Below, in pieces: positions 1 to 9,306 of a DNA stretch of 64,000 nucleotides. Origin of the DNA: Ornithodoros turicata. Its lineage: Eukaryota; Arthropoda; Arachnida; Ixodida; Argasidae. Location of the stretch: positions 103,881,962 through 103,945,961 of the forward strand of contig NC_088202.1 of assembly GCF_037126465.1 (NCBI RefSeq). The letters are read 5' to 3'. Under the pieces are notes generated by a model, which saw nothing but the letters and a program-made list of their open reading frames with translations, was not told the origin of the DNA and ran no database searches. The position numbers and the translations under genes were made by a program. How positions within the stretch are numbered: the first letter of the stretch is position 1; each line of letters opens with the position of its first letter.

Positions 1-604
1 TTCAAGTGAATCTACATTCCCAAATATCAGATTTTATGCTTACACTTGAATGGCAGGATAAGATCTTAACCTAGATTAGTAATGTGTTCTCCATAACATC
101 TGCACATTAATCACTTCTGTCGAGCATTCAGATAGAACAGATTCACAATAACGTGGAGCAGTAATTTAGTAGTGGATGTTTATTTGTGTTTTTTGCCTTA
201 CTACAATTGTGTACTACTTCAAGCTTCAAATATCGCTAGAAGCAACTTTATGGAGAAATCAACTTTATGTTCGTCATTGTCAATGGATATCAAACTTGTA
301 ACGTGTGGCATAGACCTAGGGGAAGGGGTCTGGAACCTGACTACCCTCAATTTCTGTTGTCGCATACCCGTACTTCACTTGACCATGGGTAGTGTATGTA
401 GCATGCCGTTCAAAGCTTGGAACCTCCCCCTTCAGTAAAACCCTGGATTCACCTCTGGTAACATCAGGCACTATAAGGTGTTATGCACAAAAATGTCAAG
501 CCCTGTAATACAGTATTTGACCACATATGCTATAACATCCTACCTGTCTGGTGCAGTAGCATGCGTGGTGTAGCCTCAAAGAATGCGCACACATTTTTTT
601 TCAG
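1..604 (+). other. Probable intron upstream of the Atos exon
   Basis: No convincing coding exon is seen here. The segment ends in a T-rich tract and AG at 603-604, directly before the Atos-like exon, so it is probably the end of an intron whose upstream exon lies outside the window. The 88-codon ORF at 172-438 has no recognisable motif and I do not support it as a gene. Confidence 0.45.
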
Positions 605-780
605 ACACTTTTCAACCCTCATAATACCGTTGTGAAGATGTTCGTGGTGCGATATGACCTGTCAGACATGCCTCCAAACTGCCAGACATTTCTTCGACAA
701 CGTACATTGTACATGCCAACAGATGCTTCAGAGCAAAACGTGGAAGCTAGCAAATGGTTGAGGTACCTTATTCACCTCAG
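605..780 (+). CDS. atos: Atos/FAM214-type protein, penultimate coding exon
   Basis: Internal exon of a protein related to the Atos/FAM214A-FAM214B family (Drosophila atossa), nuclear regulators named for roles in tissue invasion and metabolism. Read in frame from 605 it gives TLFNPHNTVVKMFVVRYDLS, then a segment with MPPNCQTFLRQRTLYMP and ending KWLRYLIHLR. This matches the conserved C-terminal block of the family (TLFNP..TVVK.F.V.YDL.DMP..QTFLRQRT, RYLIHLRF). The exon has a T-rich tract plus CAG acceptor (AG at 603-604) and a GTAAGT donor at 781-786. It is 176 nt long and leaves the intron in phase 2; the split Arg codon is completed by the exon at 4453. The ATG at 638 is internal, not a start. 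Upstream exons are outside the window. The family call rests on remembered similarity, not a search. Confidence 0.85.
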
Positions 781-1180
781 GTAAGTTTCGGATTACATTT
801 ACCAGCAGAACTTTATGCATGAATGAGTTTATTGTGCCCAAGAACGGCCGCAAGAGCGTTGGTGTTGGCGCACTATCAAATTACAGTAATGTACATATAT
901 ACAGCAACACACGTTAATGATATAAAGGAAATGGCAGGAAGGCAATAATCCAAGGCACTAGGAGGTTAAAAGAACATACATACAGATGATTAACATATGG
1001 GGAACGTAATATAACAAAATGACAATAGGCAAGTGGCACCAAAAGTGCATATTTCAGGCAAGGTCCTGTGGCGATGAGACCATTATTGTCTTAAAGCATG
1101 TTCACGATGACCGTTCTACATGTCTGCGAATCATGTTGAAAATCCTTAAAAAGATTGTTCAGCAAATTCAGCATGATTAA

Positions 1181-2036
1181 GGCCCTCAGTTTTCCGCGAT
1201 TCCGCGAAATTTTGCGTAATTCCGAATTAATTGCGGAATCCTTCGTTTGGCACAGAATTTCACGGATCCCCTTATTTTTAGGGGTGTGCGGATATTCGAG
1301 TTCTCGAATTCGAATCGAATATCAATCAATCGAAGTATTCCATTCACGAATCGAATACCCAATATTCCGGTTTCCGGATATTCGACTATTCGCCGAATAC
1401 GAACGACACCTCTCGAAAGTGGGCTTCTCCTGACGCTTCCCTGCATGAGGTGAAGCCTGCTCTACAAAATTGAAGTATGCTTTACGAAATTGTCCATGTT
1501 GCAGGACAAACACAGACAGATTGTAGTTTAACGTTAGCCCAAGTTTATGGTACATACTTCGCCTGAAGAAGGGGCGGCGTCCCTCACATGTGCAGTTTAG
1601 CGGTGGCAGTATGGGATTTTGATTTGGTGTCTGGGAGGTTGCCTTCAAAAAGATAAGACTCTTAAATAATGCCTACAGCCCAGCAACAAAAAAGGGTGCC
1701 CTAAAGATGTAACTTCCCCAGGGCATGTATTGCAGACTCCTTCCTATAAAGTCCCTATAAACTCTGCAGATGCTGAAGGATCTTTCAGCAGGTATAAAAT
1801 GATTGCAGGCGATAGACCGCATCAGAGGAGAGCACAAGATATCATGTATGTAATGCTGAGCCACAACAGTGCTTTGAATCTATAATTTCATAAAATATTT
1901 TTTATTCCCACATTATCCAAGAAAATAAAGTGTTTCCCGTTTCAAGCAGCCTTTGACTGCTCGCCACGGAAAATTGCGGAATTTACAAGTCGGTGCCGCG
2001 GAATTTTGAATTTGCCGCAGCAGAAAACCGAGGGCC
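1181..2036. mobile_element. TTAA-flanked inverted-repeat element (MITE-like)
   Basis: Terminal inverted repeats GGCCCTCAGTTTTC (1181-1194) and GAAAACCGAGGGCC (2023-2036), one mismatch, are bounded on both sides by TTAA (1177-1180 and 2037-2040). TTAA duplication is the signature of piggyBac-type transposition. The 856 bp contain no transposase, so the copy is non-autonomous. It carries a smaller inverted-repeat insert near 1276-1416. Confidence 0.75.
1276..1416. mobile_element. Small palindromic-word element nested in the TTAA element
   Basis: The ends AGGGGTGTGCGGATATTCG and CGAATACGAACGACACCT are imperfect inverted repeats. The interior is dense in overlapping words of the GAATTCGAATCGAATATTCG type. 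This matches the style of the hAT-like elements at 16312, 18444 and 35798, but no target duplication could be assigned. Confidence 0.45.
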
Positions 2037-2222
2037 TTAAGCATGATCAATACCAGAGTAACCAGACACGCAAGAAATATTATCTCATGCTCCCTCTTAA
2101 TTCATGGGGACCGGCCTTGACTGAAATGCCCATGGCATTTGGTTTAGCCATAGGCCATGCAGTGTCTGGCCTTCTCACATGCAAACTTTTGTCGTGAAAA
2201 CGATTGTGAGGATTGGCTAGTA

Positions 2223-3330
2223 CAGTCGCCGACCGATTTTTGGGACGCGTTCGCGGAACGGCCACGGGCCCCATAGAGTTAATATATAACAACGTCCAAA
2301 ATTTCGGACGCTGTGCAGCCCCGTCGCTATTTCGGTCTCTGTCCAGCCAGCAAGCGTCCCGAACGGTCGCCAGCTCACCACGTGCATATGACAAACTGCG
2401 TATTACTCATTTTTTCCTTACGACCCACTTTAACTGGACCTGGAATAAGGAGTGAAGCTGGTCAAAAGGGAACCATGCCCCCTTTCCACATCGGGAAATG
2501 GGCAACCGCTGCACCAATAGCGATCGTGCAAGTTTTGCTGTTTCGCCAAGTGCCCACGTTTCGCTCGTGTGGTTTGTTTGTTTGTTTCTTTAATATGGTT
2601 ATGAGTGAGGTCTTCGCTCGTGTGGTCCGTTCACTTCATCCCAGATGAAGGAACTGTCATGACGTCGAATCGTCGTCGTCAGTAGAATCTCAATCATACG
2701 AATCTCTCCGGACGCCGGAAAATATTCGTATTATCCGAAATTCGCATGACAAGAACTAAACCAACCAAATATAAAAATTTGTGCAAGAAAATGGGCAGTG
2801 ACTGTACATTTTCCATCACTCTGAGTGAAGGAGGCCTGTGGAAACGCCGAAACGCAGCCGAAATTCGCGAAGGCGCAGCACGTACTGTCCACCCGCGAGT
2901 CGCGCGACAGTGCCGTGAAGCGAGCTTCACCTAAAGCACGCAGGCGTTAGGTGATACCGACTTGCGGAATGGTGACGTCTAATGTTGCCAGAAGTTGTTC
3001 TGAAATGTTCCCTCCACGTGTTCGGTTAATCGACGTCTTGCCGTCTCCCAGCGCAGCCGTCAAACTCGGAATTAATGAAGGCGATTGCGGTGCTTTCGTC
3101 CGTATACAGTGACGGAATATCGCTTTGGGTAAAAGAAGCCGATATAATCAGCCAGAGATGGAAGACTGTCCATCAATGGAGCATCGACAACTTTTTCTGA
3201 CGTACAATAAAGTTACTGCTTAATAAAGGGGACTATTTAATAAAGTTGACTTTTGAAGCGAAATTCGTTTTTTCGGAGTGCTCGACTTTTGCACCATCCC
3301 CGCTCACTCCGAAAAATCAGACGGCGACTG
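2223..3330 (+). mobile_element. pogo/Tigger-like DNA transposon remnant
   Basis: Ends CAGTCGCCGACCGATTTTT (from 2223) and AAAAATCAGACGGCGACTG (to 3330) are inverted repeats flanked by TA at 2221-2222 and 3331-3332, as in Tc1/mariner/pogo transposition. Near the right end an open frame finishes VHQWSIDNFF then stop at 3198-3200; a C-terminus of the form IxxFF is common in Tigger/pogo transposases. The rest of the transposase is absent or unrecognisable in the 1.1 kb, so this is a deleted copy. The family assignment is inferred from the ends and this tail only. Confidence 0.6.
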
Positions 3331-4452
3331 TATTGCGCTTTATGATTGGTTTCTGTCACTGCTCAGTGGAGCTTCAGGTCGCTGTAAGTTGAGTGAGAGA
3401 ATGAATGCTAGTTTTTCTTGTCCCTTTTACAAGAACACTTAAGTGCCAAAAATCACCACAGATTTCCATGCTTGTTAAGCTACCTAGAAGCAACTGGCCT
3501 TACTAAGTTAATATAGCTCAGCATCTCATCAGGGCGTCTGCTGGTTGTGGGTGTGACGGAACCAGGAGAATAAACAACCACCCGTCTGGACATACCTCGA
3601 AGTCCTGTGGACAGAGGAGTAATGGCGACTCCCTCGCCTGGGGATGCCCAGAATCCCAACATGGGTAGGGTGGTCCGGGTGAGCTCCTCGCCCCGGAAAT
3701 GTCTCGAAGTCTTTTTCGACAGAGGAAAATAGGCGACTCCCTCACCAGAGACTTTTTCCCAAAGCTTGTGGACCCTCGCAGTGCGGTGGGCGCCATGGAT
3801 GCGACAGTTACAGAAGGGAGGCCGGAGAGTATCAGTGGCAGTATATTGCCGTGGCTAAATCCCACATACTTCTCCGTGCCTTGCTTCAAACTTAACAACA
3901 CACCTATTTTTTCTTAGCACTGTAGTCAAAACAAAAACAGTCACAGCTCCTTTTAAATCAATGACACGTAATATCCTTCTTATTTCAAACCAGCATAGAA
4001 CATGCAAAACACAGCACAGAGATAAATCATGTGTCTTGGCACTATTTGGCCTTAGTCGCTCTTGTGCCATAAAGCACCAAAACACCAAAGCACCAAAACA
4101 CCACAGATTTCCATCTCCAAACTTTCCCAGCCTAAATTACTGGAGCAGCCACCACCAACCGGGGCCACCGGGACCAACATCTCTATATTTTTTATTTTCT
4201 TTTTAATCTAGCCTAATCTAACCCTATCCATCTCCAAGGACCTTGTAAAGATATGAAAGTTAAAATATTTTTATTGTCATTATCATTATGGTTGTGTCTT
4301 TCTTCCTTGGGGTAGAGACTGCTCAACACAGGACTGTGATAATCATGTGATGGGTTAATCATAGGACTAGTTAACAGCACTAACTGGAACACAGGAACAA
4401 AATTTATCTCAGTGGCCATCTTTTACCAGTGTTCTGTTTTTGTATTTTGCAG

Positions 4453-4618
4453 GTTTGCAAGCTCAAAGTCTGGTCGCATTTACTTGCACACGGATATTCG
4501 GATCATTGTGTTCAGGAAAAGTGACCTGGACGCCGCAACCATCCATGGTGCACAGCCCTATGAGTTGCGATCTTTCACGCAGTGCCCAGTAAATCCTAAA
4601 TTTTCTCCATACGAATGA
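4453..4618 (+). CDS. atos: Atos/FAM214-type protein, terminal coding exon
   Basis: Continues the exon ending at 780 after a phase-2 intron: AG plus G restores Arg, then FASSKSGRIYLHTDIRIIVF, a linker containing RKSDLD, and finally QPYELRSFTQCPVNPKFSPY followed by Glu and TGA at 4616-4618. The family C-terminus has the same order (F.SSKSG.IYLH.D.R...F.RKS.L, then YELRS.T..P.NP.FSPR). The acceptor is TATTTTGCAG. The protein stops within one or two residues of the usual family end. Together with 605-780 this gives roughly the last 113 residues of the protein. No frame damage is visible, so the gene looks functional. Confidence 0.88.
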
Positions 4619-4845
4619 GAGGCTACGAAAAACTGGATGGTGACTCTGTCTGTAATGTAGGAATGTCAGTATATTACAATATTACTGTGCGAAGGCCTTC
4701 ATTTGCCATCCCAACCAGTTGTTGCAATGACTTGTTCATACATACATAAATATATGATGAGATATATATATATATATATCTATATATACATGTTGTTAAT
4801 TTATTGCATAGATACCTTCGAATAAACACAAAAAATGTGTAGAAG
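4619..4845 (+). other. Probable 3' UTR of the Atos-like gene with poly(A) signal
   Basis: Follows the stop codon directly. AATAAA lies at 4821-4826, then an A-rich tract and a TGTGT element, a plausible cleavage context. A short (TA)n tract lies around 4762-4780. Confidence 0.55.
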
Positions 4846-7630
4846 GAAGTTGCGTCAGACTCTAATTTCATTGCATGGTGCTGGATATCAGAAGGGAAAG
4901 GTACAGAGTTCTTGTTGTTCCCAACGAACTTTTGCTAATGTGGATTTCGTAAAAATATACTCGCACGTTAGCCATGGAATAACTGTGCTGTTGTACAAGA
5001 GGTTGACCAACGCAAGTGCTTGTGTGCTTTCTAAAAACTCTGTTGGCAGAGTACACCATAACCAATGCGTGGCTTGGCCAACGCATATTTTCGAAAAATG
5101 GATGGTGTTGTCACTGATGTGAACATACACCACATGAAATACCTCTTTCCTGAAACCGGATAGAATGGCCAACAGGTGGCTCTGCCAGGGCAAAAAGCAG
5201 GATGCACTGGAGAGGGCATGGGACGAGTACAGCTTTACAAGCATGCAAATTCAAACAGGACTGCGTTGAGAAAGGTTAACACCATATCTGTCAGCGTCCG
5301 ACACCTACCCTGAGCAGAGAATTGAAACCTATTCCTTGAGGGAACGTAGGCACGACATGTGTGAAGTTTACCATTTTTTTCCCCCAAGCCACAACACATA
5401 TAGACATCCTGTACTATATCAGTTCAGAAGGACCGAAATATAGCATTAAAAAAGTGTAGTCCTGGGTTAGAAATACTAGTTGATTTTTTTGTTTAATTTG
5501 GAAGTCAAAGGGACTATCGCAACACATGGGTAGGAAACAGGAGACTGCATGGCACCATTGGATATTCCATTTCGCCAATTTTTGCTGCTGAGCAATGCTC
5601 GGGTATCAAATAAACGAGTTTTTTCAATCAGCACAACCTCTGGGAAAACAAACGATGCGTCATCGTGACGCATGATTTAATTCTAGCAATGCGAGGGCTT
5701 CGCGGCGCCGCGCTCCCTCATTTTCTCTCTGAGATATGGAGATATCGTCTGCTTCGTGCATGGCGTCTGCTTCGTGCATGGCGTCGTGCGTGGCTTCGTA
5801 TGTGAAAGAACCTATTTCCTCGAAATTGTTGTGAGCCTCGCTTAATAGTGAAACTGCGACATGAGGCGGAATATGGAAATGCAGCCTGACTCTTATGTTA
5901 TATCCACGATATGAAATTGATGGGTAGAGATCCCTGATTGTGGGCACAGCACAATCTGGTACCTGCCTTCGGTTACATAAGGTAGCCATAAACCAGGCTT
6001 ATCCAGGAACTAGGAAAGACAGACGCCTGTGTGAAACAATAATAAAGAAAATAAAGTATTTATTTATTTACTAAGAGCGGTATACGTAAGCCATGTATCA
6101 GAAAAACTTTTCTTTTCAGTACAGCAGTTGCGCTCCAAATGAAACAGGCGTGTTCGTATAGAATCACCGGTAAACGTACGTACCAGACGTCTTTGTCACT
6201 CTACCTATTCTCAAGTGGTTCAAGAAGACGCATGCTGCGGCCACCGCGACAAAAGATGGGTTCGTAGCGTAAACGAGCAGGAGCTCCGTCCGCAGACACA
6301 CATCAAATACAGCCGACACCTAGGTGTTCGTCAGGTTCCACTGGGGCACAGAGTCATCTTTCACTTACAAGTGGACAACGGTAAAAACACTTGGCTGAAC
6401 TGTGCATAATGAGCGATCAGATGTGAAGCTGATCACCGCCTGCACCTTCGCCCGCTACAGGATGGAGTGGCAAAGGGTGTATGGAGTAAGGGTCATCATA
6501 TAGCACAATTTCATGACTGGTGTACTCCTCAGAATCGCTTGGAAGCGAAGCGACGTCGCCTTCCGATTCCGACATAACCGGCGCTAGCCGGCTAGCTCGC
6601 CTTTCCGACGCCCGCTGATCAGCTGTGCGAGAAGACTTGCTCTCATTGGTGCAATTACGCGTGTTCGGGGTTTTTGTGGAGAGGGACTTCCGCAATCCGT
6701 CGCCTGCTCTTGCCATGGGCGGAGAGTTTTCAATCCGCCGGAGGGGCTGGGGCACAACGCCCCCCGCGCCCCTTCCTGGCCCAAACGCTTCAGGCAATGG
6801 GGTACTTCGGCCCCGCTTAATGCAATGAGGTCGAGCATGAAGTGCGGGCAAGAGTGGAGAATTGGAGGTCGAGAATGAAGCACCATGATTGTTCGGATAT
6901 CCCTCGTAACGTTCATCTTGAGTGTCAGCTGTGAAGATTTCTCGGAGGGAGCCTGCGCCCCCCTGGAAAAGCTCCGGGGGCTCTGGCCCCCAAGCCCCCC
7001 ATCCCCACGCCGTCGGCGCATGTGGCCTCTTACGATGTGTTTCATCGGACTGCTCGGTACATACGCAGCCTATTCACTTGCGGCTTTCCCTGCCCTTGTA
7101 AGAGATCACCGAGGAATATCATGGTACTGAAGTTTCGGAATCTACCAGGATGGATGCCGTAGTCCCTGTAAGCAACATTGTTGATCGAAAGACGGCGTTG
7201 ATGGAAGAGTTATGGCGCGAACCTACCACAACATTATGGTCGAGTGGCACACATTCATACGCGCGACCTGGCACCACTGTAAGTTAGCCCTCGAATCCTG
7301 GTATGGGGGCAGTTTGAGACGATTCCGTGAGGATTAGCAACAATTCATTTGTTCAAGCAAGTGCGTGCTTGGCGCGAGAAAACTGGTAACAACTTTCAAT
7401 TCATCTACGCTTGCAGATCTCGAAAGCATTTGGATGTTTAATCACATTATTTGCATGCTCCCGAAGACCGTCACTCTGTCAAACCTTTTAGTCCAATTCT
7501 TGGCCTTCAAGGAACTCTTTCACACAGCCAGTGGCCTGAAGCTTATTTGCTCTGGTGCAGTGAGGTGCTGCGGCTATGTGTACATGAGAGAACTGATGTT
7601 CTGAGGCTGGAACAACATAGAGAGGACAAA
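4846..7630. other. Intergenic, no gene recognised
   Basis: Open frames here have no motif I recognise. Two local oddities: a short tandem repeat of GCTTCGTGCATGGCGTC at about 5750-5790, and a GC-rich block at 6540-7030 with long C runs that keeps two overlapping minus-strand frames open (6417-6851 and 6584-7045). The acidic, Ser-rich C-terminus of the first could be protein-like, but base composition alone explains the open frames. Confidence 0.4.
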
Positions 7631-7638
7631 TACATACA

Positions 7639-7672
7639 GCTGGTTAACCTTTTCAGTGACTTCTATCTTTCA
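7639..7672 (+). repeat. Fragment of the tRNA-headed SINE body
   Basis: The bases ACAGCTGGTTAACCTTTTCA, followed by GTGACTTC, match the junction between tRNA-like head and body of the SINE at 8117-8268, in the opposite orientation. Only about 30 bp is recognisable. Confidence 0.5.
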
Positions 7673-7767
7673 TCGTTACACTGTGTGTGTGTGCGGAATT
7701 GTCTCAAATTGCCCCCATACCAGGATGCGAGACCCAACATACCTACTCGACTGACGCAGGGTCTATC

Positions 7768-7900
7768 CCCAAACAACACCGAATATCAACTGGATGTACG
7801 TATAATGTCCTAACGTTCGTGGTCGGATTCGTCTGTCTGATGGATATCCCTCCGATATCCAGCGTGGATGAAGAAAATAAAGCGCGGAATTGATATCCTC
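7768..7900. mobile_element. Fragment of the CCCCAACAAC foldback family
   Basis: Begins CCCCAAACAACACCGAATAT and continues with GGATGTACGTATAATGTCC, closely matching the 147-bp palindromic element at 16748-16894. Only one end is clear; it abuts the larger related element that starts at 7937. Confidence 0.5.
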
Positions 7901-7936
7901 AGGATATCCAGAAACGGACATATGCGGTGATCTATG

Positions 7937-9306
7937 CCCCAACAACATGTGACAGTCCTAAGGATATCCGATGTACGTCTGAAGCTGGATGTTGGAATAT
8001 CCCGGGGATAACAAGTTTCGTCCGACATATGTGTACGCTCACAGGTCCAAGTGGAGAAAGGACTCCTCAGGGACCTCCGACAGACATCCAGTATTCTGCG
8101 CTGCTTGCCCGTGACATTTTTTTTTCTGTGAGATTCAAGCGTTTGATGTGACATATTTAGTGATGAGAAAAAGGAAGTCACTGAAAAGGTTAGCCAGCTG
8201 TAGGACTCGAACCCACATCCTCTGGATTACCGGTCCAGGGCTCTACCAATTGGGCTAAGCTAACACACCTCCACAGCGACTTCCAAGGCTGCGTCATCTG
8301 AAGGGACAAACCAAACACTCTCTCACTCGTACACACATTCATACGACGGGATCGACGCATCATTAATTTCTTAGGAACTTGAGGCTTTGTATGTATTTGT
8401 CCCTTCTATGTGTTCCAGCCTCAGAACATCAGTTGCCATCATATTTTGTGAAACTATACTTTTTTGCACCGTTAATGTGGATAGACAGTTACTAAGAATT
8501 AAGGGACAACATGCCATGACTGAAATCGGATTCAGGAATTTCATCATTTTCGCGACATAACTGACAAGGAAAAGTGACGGTAGCTGTGCGAGTATAATTC
8601 CGCTCCCCTGCAGTTATTGTAAGCTACAAGAGCGCCTTTCTTTTTTCGGAAACATCAAAGAACCAGCATAGTGGTGGTTCTTGGAATGTTCGAACTTGGC
8701 AAGTGCGCACAACACGTCAGCGAACCGACACAAAGCGAAAAACGAAGGACGAGAGTCGAGAAATTGAGGGGCTCTCCCATTGGAGAAGTCCGCGAAGTGC
8801 TGGGCGTAGTATTTACTGTGTTAGCCATTAATTTAATGTAGTCCAACAATGACGTTAGATTAATTAAATTATTCGCATTAGTAATAGAGCATGTATGCTT
8901 TAAAATTCAGAATATATTATGCCTGCTTTTTTAGGAGCATTAGCTGGAAGATATGTCCATAAAATGTCCCTCCCTCGTTCGCATAACGTCCCTATCGATA
9001 TCTTTCGGACGTCTCAGAGGACGTCTTCTTTCTCTCCCTTGAACATGTGTTCGTACATATATTGGACGAAACTCGTTATCTTCAGGATATCCCAACATCC
9101 AGCTTCAGACGTACATCGGGTATCCCTAAGACTGCGGTGCGTTGTTGGGTTGGATGTCTGTCGGACGTCAAAGAGGACTCCTTCTTTCTCTCATTTGAAC
9201 CTGTGAGCGTACATATATCGGACGAAACTTGTTATCCCCAGGATATACCAACATCCAACTTTTGACGTACATCGGATATCCATAGGACAGCCTTATGTTG
9301 TTGGGG
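7937..9306. mobile_element. 1.37-kb inverted-repeat element of the CCCCAACAAC family
   Basis: The left end CCCCAACAACATGTGACAG and the right end ATGTTGTTGGGG are inverted copies, and similarity continues inward for about 165 bp (shared: GGATATCCGATGTACGTC, GGATAACAAGTTTCGTCC, GTACGCTCACAGGT). The right arm holds two successive versions of the arm unit (about 8985-9150 and 9160-9306), so the arms are unequal. The centre has no transposase; it carries a tRNA-headed SINE (8117-8268) and AT-rich DNA (8270-8935). Terminal sequence is shared with the 147-bp foldback at 16748. Confidence 0.6.
8117..8268 (-). repeat. tRNA-derived SINE with a complete cloverleaf head
   Basis: On the minus strand 8264-8193 folds as a full 72-nt tRNA. 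The acceptor arms GTTAGCT/AGCTGGC pair at all seven positions with two G-U pairs. The anticodon stem CTGGA/TCCAG is perfect, and the T stem GTGGG/CCTAC has one G-U pair around TTCGAGT. A-box (TTAGCCCAATTGGTAGAGC) and B-box (GGTTCGAGTCC) pol III promoters are intact. The anticodon would be GGT (Thr), but position 33 is C instead of the near-universal U, and no CCA or T-run terminator follows. Instead a body of about 70 bp runs to an A-rich tail near 8117. A SINE head is therefore likelier than a working tRNA gene. Confidence 0.7.

Larger units (their letters stand above)
781..4452 (+). other. Last intron of the Atos-like gene, filled with transposons
   Basis: A 3,672-bp phase-2 intron with GTAAGT at 781 and TATTTTGCAG ending at 4452. 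It holds a TTAA-flanked inverted-repeat element (1181-2036) with a smaller palindromic element nested in it, and a TA-flanked pogo/Tigger-like remnant (2223-3330). The parts 781-1180 and 3331-4452 show no gene; 4060-4110 has a short run of CACCAAA-type repeats. All ORFs inside are uncharacterised and likely chance. Confidence 0.75.

Noticed and set aside
6417..7045. Overlapping minus-strand ORFs of 144 and 153 codons
   Set aside because: GC-rich DNA keeps several frames open; the Pro/Arg-rich products match nothing I know.
8192..8264. Functional tRNA-Thr gene
   Set aside because: The loop has C33, there is no T-run terminator, and a SINE body with an A-rich tail follows.
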